A stretch of 64,000 bases of DNA from Catellatospora sichuanensis. GTDB taxonomy: Bacteria; Actinomycetota; Actinomycetes; Mycobacteriales; Micromonosporaceae. Positions 59,503 through 64,000 of the stretch are shown here, one piece after another; positions within the stretch are counted from its first letter, which is position 1; each line of letters begins with the position of its first letter. Under the pieces are notes generated by a model. The model had not been told where the DNA came from. It ran no database searches and worked only from the letters and a program-made list of their open reading frames with translations. The stretch covers positions 62,001 through 126,000 of the forward strand of contig NZ_VIQO01000034.1 of NCBI RefSeq assembly GCF_007483665.1. The letters are read 5' to 3'. The position numbers and the translations under genes were made by a program.

Positions 59503-60923
59503 GGCATCTTTCCGGGCGGGTCGGTGTCGACGATCCACGGGCCGCGCCAGCCGTGTCCGGCGACGAGCTGCTCCGCGCCGGCGGGCCCCCACGTGCCGGG
59601 GGCGTACGGCTCGATCGGGGAGGGCTTGTCCAGCAGCGGCTGCAGGATGCGCCAGGTCTCCTCGACGCCGTCCTGGCGGGTGAACCGGTTGGCGTCGCCG
59701 AGCAGGGCTGCGTGCAGCAGCACCTCGTACGGGGTGGGGCCTTCGCCGCCCTCGGTCGCGAACTCCATGTCCATGGTGATCGGTTCGGCGCCGTCGGCGT
59801 CGGCGCGGCGGGCGTCCAGGCGCAGCCGGGTGCCGGTGGTCGGGTCGAGTTTGATGACGAACTGGTCCGGTTCGGGGGTGCGGTCGCCGAACGCGGCCAG
59901 GCCGAGGCGCGGCGGGCGTTTGAACACGATCCGGAACTCGGTCTGCGTGGCGGGCAGGCACTTGCCGGTGCGGATGAAGAACGGCACGCCCGACCAGCGC
60001 CAGTTGTCGATCTCGAGTTTGAGGGCGGCGTACGTTTCGGTGGTCGAGCCGGGTTTGACGCCGTCGATGTGCTGATACCCGTCGTACTGGCCGCGCACGT
60101 AGTTCGCCGGGTCGGCGTCGGCGACCGCGCTCCACAACGCCACCTGCGCGTTCTTGAGCGCGTCCGGGTGCCGGCCGGCCGGGGGTTCCATGGCCCCGCC
60201 GGCCAGGACCTGCATCAGGTGGTTGACGACGACGTCGCGCAGCGCGCCGACCGGGTCGTAGAAGTGGCCGCGGTCCGCGACGCCGAAGTCCTCGGCCATG
60301 GTGATCTGCACGCTGTCGACGTAGGAGCGGTTCCACACCGGTTCCAGCATCGTGTTCGCGAACCGCAGGTACACCAGCTCCTCGGTGCCCATCTTGCCGA
60401 GGAAGTGGTCGATGCGGAACAGCTGCGACTCGTCGAGGTACTGGTGCAGCTGCTCGGCCAGGGCCCGCGCCGAGGCCAGGTCGTGGCCGAACGGCTTCTC
60501 GACCACGACCCGCCCGCCGCGCACCGCCCCGGCTTCGGACAGGCCCTTGACGACGGTCGCGAACAGCGACGGTGGAATCTCCAGGTACGACACCGGTGTC
60601 TTCGCGTCGCCGACGGCGGCGGCGACGCGCTGGTACAGCCCGGCGTCGGTGAAGTCGCCGGACAGGTACGACAGCCGGGCCGCGAACCGTTCGAACACGG
60701 CGTCGTCGATCTGCTCGCCGGTGCCGACGATGCACTCGCGGGCGTGTTCGCGCAGCTTGTCGACGGTCCAGTCGTCGCCGGCGACGCCGATGATCGGGCA
60801 GGTGAGCAGGCCGCGCCGGTCGAGGCGGTAGAGCGACCGGAACGTCATGACCTTGGCCAGGTCGCCGGTGATGCCGAAGACGACGAACACGTCCGCGGGC
60901 GCGGGCGTCGCGGGTGCGGTCAT
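59499..60923 (-). CDS. zwf: Glucose-6-phosphate 1-dehydrogenase
   Basis: 474 aa from ATG 60923 (AGGAA 8 nt upstream). NADP-binding FVVFGITGDLAKVM at residues 14-27, the active site FRIDHFLGKMGTEELVYLRFAN (catalytic His in RIDH), EKPFGHDLASA and the C-terminal G6PD signature around TMDMEFATEGGEGPTPYEVLLHAALLGDANRF. It oxidises glucose-6-phosphate to 6-phosphogluconolactone with NADP. It is the first gene of a six-gene operon. Actinobacteria often have two zwf genes, and this one may be the accessory copy. Confidence 0.95.
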   Translation of the reverse strand: MTAPATPAPADVFVVFGITGDLAKVMTFRSLYRLDRRGLLTCPIIGVAGDDWTVDKLREHARECIVGTGEQIDDAVFERFAARLSYLSGDFTDAGLYQRVAAAVGDAKTPVSYLEIPPSLFATVVKGLSEAGAVRGGRVVVEKPFGHDLASARALAEQLHQYLDESQLFRIDHFLGKMGTEELVYLRFANTMLEPVWNRSYVDSVQITMAEDFGVADRGHFYDPVGALRDVVVNHLMQVLAGGAMEPPAGRHPDALKNAQVALWSAVADADPANYVRGQYDGYQHIDGVKPGSTTETYAALKLEIDNWRWSGVPFFIRTGKCLPATQTEFRIVFKRPPRLGLAAFGDRTPEPDQFVIKLDPTTGTRLRLDARRADADGAEPITMDMEFATEGGEGPTPYEVLLHAALLGDANRFTRQDGVEETWRILQPLLDKPSPIEPYAPGTWGPAGAEQLVAGHGWRGPWIVDTDPPGKMP

Positions 60924-60988
60924 GATGCGTTCCTGTGGGTGCTGCGCTCGCTCACGCCGCTCATCTTTCCAATATCGTGATTTAGCCG

Positions 60989-61026
60989 GGCGGTTACCGC
61001 CAAACACACATTTCTGGTGCATGCAC
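60989..61026. promoter_or_regulatory. Divergent control region of zwf operon
   Basis: Contains GGCGGT-A-ACCGCC (60989-61001), a perfect 13-bp palindrome, and GTGCATGCAC (61017-61026), a perfect 10-bp palindrome. The first lies about 66-78 bases before zwf. A candidate operator for the operon or the divergent secreted-protein gene. Confidence 0.5.
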
Positions 61027-61043
61027 GTTGCGAGCATGGGTGG

Positions 61044-61796
61044 GTGGACCGCCTGCAGCCGCTCACCCTCGCGCTGGCCATGATCGCGAGCCTGCTGGCC
61101 GGCCCGGACGCCGCCCAGCCGACGGTCGGGCCGACCCCCGCACCTGCCCCGGCCCCGTCCCCGCTGCCGCAGGGCGACCAGCCGGTACGGCTCGACCCGG
61201 CCGACTTCACCACCCGCGTCGACAACCCGTACCTGCCGCTGGCCGTCGGTGGCCGGTGGAGCTACCTCACCGCGGGTCCCGACGGCGACATCCGTACCGA
61301 GGTCACCGTGGGTCCCGGCCGCGACGTGGCGGGCATCGCCACGGTCGCGGTGCGCGCACTGACCACCGACGCCGGCGGCGGTCTCATCCGCGACCTGACC
61401 GGCTGGTACGCCCAGGACAGCACCGGCAACGTGTGGCTGCTCGGCGAGTCCGCCCGCGACTACGTCGAGGGCACCCTCACCGGCGTCGACGGCTGGCAGG
61501 CCGGGACCGAGGGGGCGCAGCCCGGCATCGCCATGGCGGCCCGGCCGGTGGCCGGGCAGCGGTGGCGGATCGGGTACAGCCGCGGGCGGGCCGAGGACTC
61601 CGCCCGGGTGCTGGCCGTCGGCGAGCAGCTCAGCGTGCCCGCCGGGACGTACCAGGACGTGATCGAGGTCGAACAGACCTCGCCGCTGCTGCGCGGCGTG
61701 CGACTGCACCGCTTCTACGCCCCGCAGGTGGGGCTGGTGCGGTCGGAGACCGGAGCCGCCGACCGCACCGACCTGGTGGCCTACCGCGAGCCCTAG
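61044..61796 (+). CDS. Secreted uncharacterised protein, 250 aa
   Basis: GTG start at 61044 (MDRLQPLTLALAMIASLLAGPDA) opens a signal peptide; a GTG 27 bases upstream is an alternative. A Pro/Ala linker (PTPAPAPAPSPLP) follows. The body reads FTTRVDNPYLPLAVGGRWSYLTAGPDGDIRTEVTVG and LHRFYAPQVGLVRSE, a beta-rich exported domain common in actinobacteria. Function unknown. It is divergent from zwf and overlaps the DUF2267 gene by 4 bases at its 3' end. Confidence 0.72.
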   Translation: MDRLQPLTLALAMIASLLAGPDAAQPTVGPTPAPAPAPSPLPQGDQPVRLDPADFTTRVDNPYLPLAVGGRWSYLTAGPDGDIRTEVTVGPGRDVAGIATVAVRALTTDAGGGLIRDLTGWYAQDSTGNVWLLGESARDYVEGTLTGVDGWQAGTEGAQPGIAMAARPVAGQRWRIGYSRGRAEDSARVLAVGEQLSVPAGTYQDVIEVEQTSPLLRGVRLHRFYAPQVGLVRSETGAADRTDLVAYREP

Positions 61797-62173
61797 GCCG
61801 CGGCCCGGACCCGGGCCATGGTCCGGAAATCGTTGGGAAGCTGCTGCATGACGTGGTCGAACGTCTCGTCGCCCAGATCCTCGCGCAGGGCCGTCAGCAC
61901 ACCGCGCACCCCCGCCTCGGTGTCGCGGTCGTTGAGCCCGGTGCGCTCACGCACTCGCCGCAGCAACTCCGGCAGGTCGAAGCACTGGATGCGGTCGTTG
62001 GGCGGCAGCGAGTCACGCAGGCCCTCGTGCAGGTGCTTGGCCAGATGCCGGTTCTCGCCGTTGCTCAGCCGCGCGGCCAGGCACTCCAGCGTGGCGCGCG
62101 TGGTGTCGGCGGCCTCCTCCACGGTCAGCCCCGAAAGCTCGGCGACCTTGCGAAAGAACTGCTTGTCTCCCAT
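61793..62173 (-). CDS. DUF2267-family protein
   Basis: 126 aa from ATG 62173, with GGGAGGGAACGT upstream. Helical, with FFRKVAELSGLTVEEAADTTRATLECLAARLS and GDETFDHVMQQLPNDFR, both typical of DUF2267. The family is often found beside stress and chaperone genes and has no confirmed biochemical role. It overlaps the secreted-protein gene by 4 bases at the 3' end. Confidence 0.88.
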   Translation of the reverse strand: MGDKQFFRKVAELSGLTVEEAADTTRATLECLAARLSNGENRHLAKHLHEGLRDSLPPNDRIQCFDLPELLRRVRERTGLNDRDTEAGVRGVLTALREDLGDETFDHVMQQLPNDFRTMARVRAAA

Positions 62174-62410
62174 ACGTTCCCTCCCGTACTCGATCCACAC
62201 GGTCGGGGGTGATCCATCAACACCCTAAGCCCCCATGCCCTCTACACCACCCTTTACACCGTTTCACCCCACCTCTTTCGAGCCTGGGCGGTGCGGTCGG
62301 GCCGTCAGCGGCGGCGGAACGGGCCGCGGTCGCGATCACGCCGCCGGTCGCGGGCGTGACCATCCGGACCGCGTACCCGGCCGCGCAGCAGCTCCAGCCC
62401 GTTCACCGGG

Positions 62411-62962
62411 TCACGCAGGGAGGCCACGCCGGACGGCGACGCGCACGAGCCGGGTGCCGTCGAACTCCAGGGTGGCCCCGTGCAGGTGACCGAACGCCGG
62501 TCCCCAGGCCGCGTGGTCGGCGTCGGGAGTGCAGGCGACCAGCGCCGGTTCCAGGGTGCCGCCGTGCCCGACGACCAGCGCCGTCCCCCCGTCGGGCACC
62601 TGTTCCAGGGCGGCCAGCCACAGCGCCCGGTTGGCGAGCGCGGCCGCGGCGAGCCCTCGGCCTCGGGCGATCAGCCCGGCGTAGGTGACGAAAGGCCGCT
62701 CCCAGCGCCACTGGTCGTGGTGGTCGACCTCGCCGGGCACGTATCCCGACGGCATCTCGGCGGTGTCGTCGACGGCGAAGCCCATCGCCACCGCCGTCTC
62801 CAACGCCCGCGGCGACGGGCTGGTCAGCACGTAGCCGACCGGGCCCAGCGTCGCCCCGCACGCACGCGCCGCGGCGACCCCGTCGTGGGACAGGTGCGAG
62901 CCGCGGCCGCGAGCCCCGTCCTTCTTGGTGTACGAGTGGCGGCGTACCTCGAGCCGACGCAT
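62411..62962 (-). CDS. Histidine-phosphatase (phosphoglycerate-mutase-like) family protein
   Basis: 183 aa from ATG 62962. It starts MRRLEVRRHSYTKKD, where RHS replaces the usual RHGE. The second catalytic His is in VVGHGGTLEPAL. An acidic motif lies in AVDDTAEMPSGYVPGE. The RHS change makes activity less certain, though similar variants occur in the family. TACGCT 6 nt before the ATG suggests a leaderless transcript. Substrate unknown. Confidence 0.8.
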   Translation of the reverse strand: MRRLEVRRHSYTKKDGARGRGSHLSHDGVAAARACGATLGPVGYVLTSPSPRALETAVAMGFAVDDTAEMPSGYVPGEVDHHDQWRWERPFVTYAGLIARGRGLAAAALANRALWLAALEQVPDGGTALVVGHGGTLEPALVACTPDADHAAWGPAFGHLHGATLEFDGTRLVRVAVRRGLPA

Positions 62963-62968
62963 CCGGCC

Positions 62969-62974
62969 AGCGTA
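62969..62974 (-). promoter_or_regulatory. Leaderless-type -10 box for the histidine phosphatase
   Basis: TACGCT on the minus strand with 6 nt to the ATG at 62962. Confidence 0.45.
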
Positions 62975-63131
62975 GGCGAACCGCCCCGCGCACGCAGTCC
63001 GCGGCGGGCGCACCGGTTCGGTGAAACAGACAATGAGCTGCGGCGATCGATGGCATTCTGAGATGTCCACTCCATGCCGGTCGTCGGCGCGGCAGGTCCT
63101 GCGGCGGCCGGGCGGCGGCCGGAGGCGTCCC

Positions 63132-63650
63132 GTGAAAACCACCCGAAGCACCGCACCAGCCCCAACGACGCAGGATGAGTACACCGTCGACGTGTTCACC
63201 GTCGTCAACGGCGCGCCGGTGCAGTGGCGCATCGACACCCGCACGACTCTGCTCGAGGCGCTGCGTGACTCCTCCGGGCTCACCGGCACCAAACGTGGTT
63301 GCGACCAGGGCGCCTGCGGCGCGTGCACGGTCCACGTCGACGGCGCGCGGGTGCTCTCGTGCCTGATGCTCGCCGCACAGGCCGACGGCCGGCAGGTCAC
63401 CACCGTGGAAGGCCTCGTCGGCGAGGAGGGGCAGCTGCACCCGATGCAGGAGGCGTTCGTGCGCCACGACGCGTTCCAGTGCGGCTTCTGCACCCCGGGT
63501 CAGCTGATGTCCGCGGTCTGCCTGCTGCGTGAGGGCCGGGCGGGCAGCGACGCCGAGATCCGCGAATACATGTCGGGCAACCTGTGCCGCTGCGGCGCGT
63601 ACGACAACATCGTCGCCGCGGTGCGCGAGGCCGCCGGGGGAGGTGCGTGA
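63132..63650 (+). CDS. 2Fe-2S subunit of a molybdenum hydroxylase (XDH/CO-dehydrogenase type)
   Basis: 172 aa, GTG start with GGAGG 6 nt upstream. The first [2Fe-2S] ligands are in KRGCDQGACGACTVHVDG and a later Cys in VLSCLM. The second cluster is in CGFCTPGQL and NLCRCGAYDNIV, the xanthine-dehydrogenase/CoxS signature. It passes electrons from the Mo site to FAD. Its stop overlaps the next ATG as TGATG. The regulator and substrate are not visible. Confidence 0.92.
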   Translation: MKTTRSTAPAPTTQDEYTVDVFTVVNGAPVQWRIDTRTTLLEALRDSSGLTGTKRGCDQGACGACTVHVDGARVLSCLMLAAQADGRQVTTVEGLVGEEGQLHPMQEAFVRHDAFQCGFCTPGQLMSAVCLLREGRAGSDAEIREYMSGNLCRCGAYDNIVAAVREAAGGGA

Positions 63651-64000
63651 TGCGGGCCTTCGTCTACGACTGTCCCGACGCCGTCGACGAGGCCGTAGCC
63701 TCTGTCGCCGCCGACCCGCAGGCTGCGTTCCTGGCCGGCGGCACCACCCAGCTGGACCTGATGAAGGACGGCGTGTGGACACCCGACCGCCTCGTCGACA
63801 TCAGCCGCCTGCCGCTGCGCGGCATCCTGGTGGAGAGCCAGCAGCTCAAGGTCGGCGCGCTGACCACCATGGAGCAGCTGGCCGCCGAACCCGTCGTCGC
63901 GCAGCGCCTGATGTTCGTACGCGAAGCCCTGCTGGCCGGGGCGACCGTGCAGCTGCGCAACATGGCCACCATCGGCGGCAACCTGCTGCAGCGCACCCGC
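63650..64000 (+). CDS. FAD-binding subunit of the molybdenum hydroxylase (partial)
   Basis: 117 codons before the window end. N-terminus MRAFVYDCPDAVDEAVASVAADPQAAFLAGGTTQLDLMK with the FAD-binding AGGTTQLDLM, then LTTMEQLAAEPVVAQ and RNMATIGGNLLQRTR, a YagS/XdhB/CoxM-type pattern. Truncated at the window edge, so the molybdopterin subunit should follow. Confidence 0.9.
   Translation, partial: MRAFVYDCPDAVDEAVASVAADPQAAFLAGGTTQLDLMKDGVWTPDRLVDISRLPLRGILVESQQLKVGALTTMEQLAAEPVVAQRLMFVREALLAGATVQLRNMATIGGNLLQRTR

Noticed and set aside
1..64000. CRISPR arrays, tRNA or rRNA genes, insertion sequences
   Set aside because: No spaced direct repeats, no tRNA-like cloverleafs and no transposase were found by eye. 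A dedicated scan could still reveal a short tRNA.

Overview
The window looks like a chromosomal segment of a high-GC actinomycete. Coding third positions are almost always G or C, starts are often GTG, and many genes have a TANNNT box 6-8 nt before the start codon, as in leaderless actinobacterial transcripts. The conservon (cvnA-D), the DnaK-GrpE-CbpA-CbpM-ClpB cluster, Tat-exported glycosidases and MocR/PadR/LysR regulators fit a soil-living filamentous actinomycete. Micromonosporaceae is my best inference, not a demonstration. I see no rRNA, tRNA, CRISPR array, prophage or intact insertion sequence, and no gene-free stretch longer than about 300 bases.

Layout. 0.1-8.1 kb: a secreted M15/peptidoglycan-binding protein, a DUF4142 protein, a methyltransferase with a possible 27-codon leader, a secreted alpha/beta hydrolase, a NarL-type two-component pair and a sortase-anchored phytase-esterase-like protein. 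8.1-21.4 kb: SDR/AraC divergent pair, a Tat-exported GH127 arabinofuranosidase with a LamG-like domain, several uncharacterised proteins, two MFS exporters (one divergent from a MocR regulator), and a coupled YdeN-like hydrolase/arginase-fold pair. 21.4-26.1 kb: a tandem duplication of a PadR regulator plus a membrane protein. In the second copy padR is cut in frame to 43 codons. A LysR gene and its divergent hydrolase follow.

26.1-33.1 kb: the chaperone operon, transcribed leftward as dnaK-grpE-cbpA-cbpM-clpB-thioredoxin, with a LexA-like palindrome far upstream. 33.3-38.7 kb: an unknown protein, a divergent PRPP synthetase and the conservon (sensor, roadblock, DUF742, GTPase). 38.9-42.1 kb: a large secreted GH3 enzyme with two discoidin-type modules and a LacI-type operator. 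42.2-53.99 kb: small membrane proteins, DinB-like, universal stress, Kelch lipoprotein, NUDIX, a MarR/glycosyltransferase divergent pair, a second two-component system with a membrane partner, a zinc-ribbon coiled-coil protein, a methyltransferase and a HAD hydrolase.

54.0-60.9 kb: a tightly overlapped leftward operon, zwf - 34-codon GH15 fossil - GMC oxidoreductase - SCP2-like - amylo-alpha-1,6-glucosidase-like - MFS. It joins glycan trimming, sugar oxidation and NADPH production in one transcript and is the best candidate here for an undescribed metabolic system. 61.0-64.0 kb: a secreted protein, DUF2267, a histidine phosphatase and the start of a xanthine-dehydrogenase/CO-dehydrogenase-type molybdenum hydroxylase operon cut by the window edge.

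Two small ORFs (24088-24219 and 59398-59502) are leftovers of larger genes that still link their neighbours by stop-start overlap. This pattern of deletion with coupling retained is the most distinctive feature of the window.
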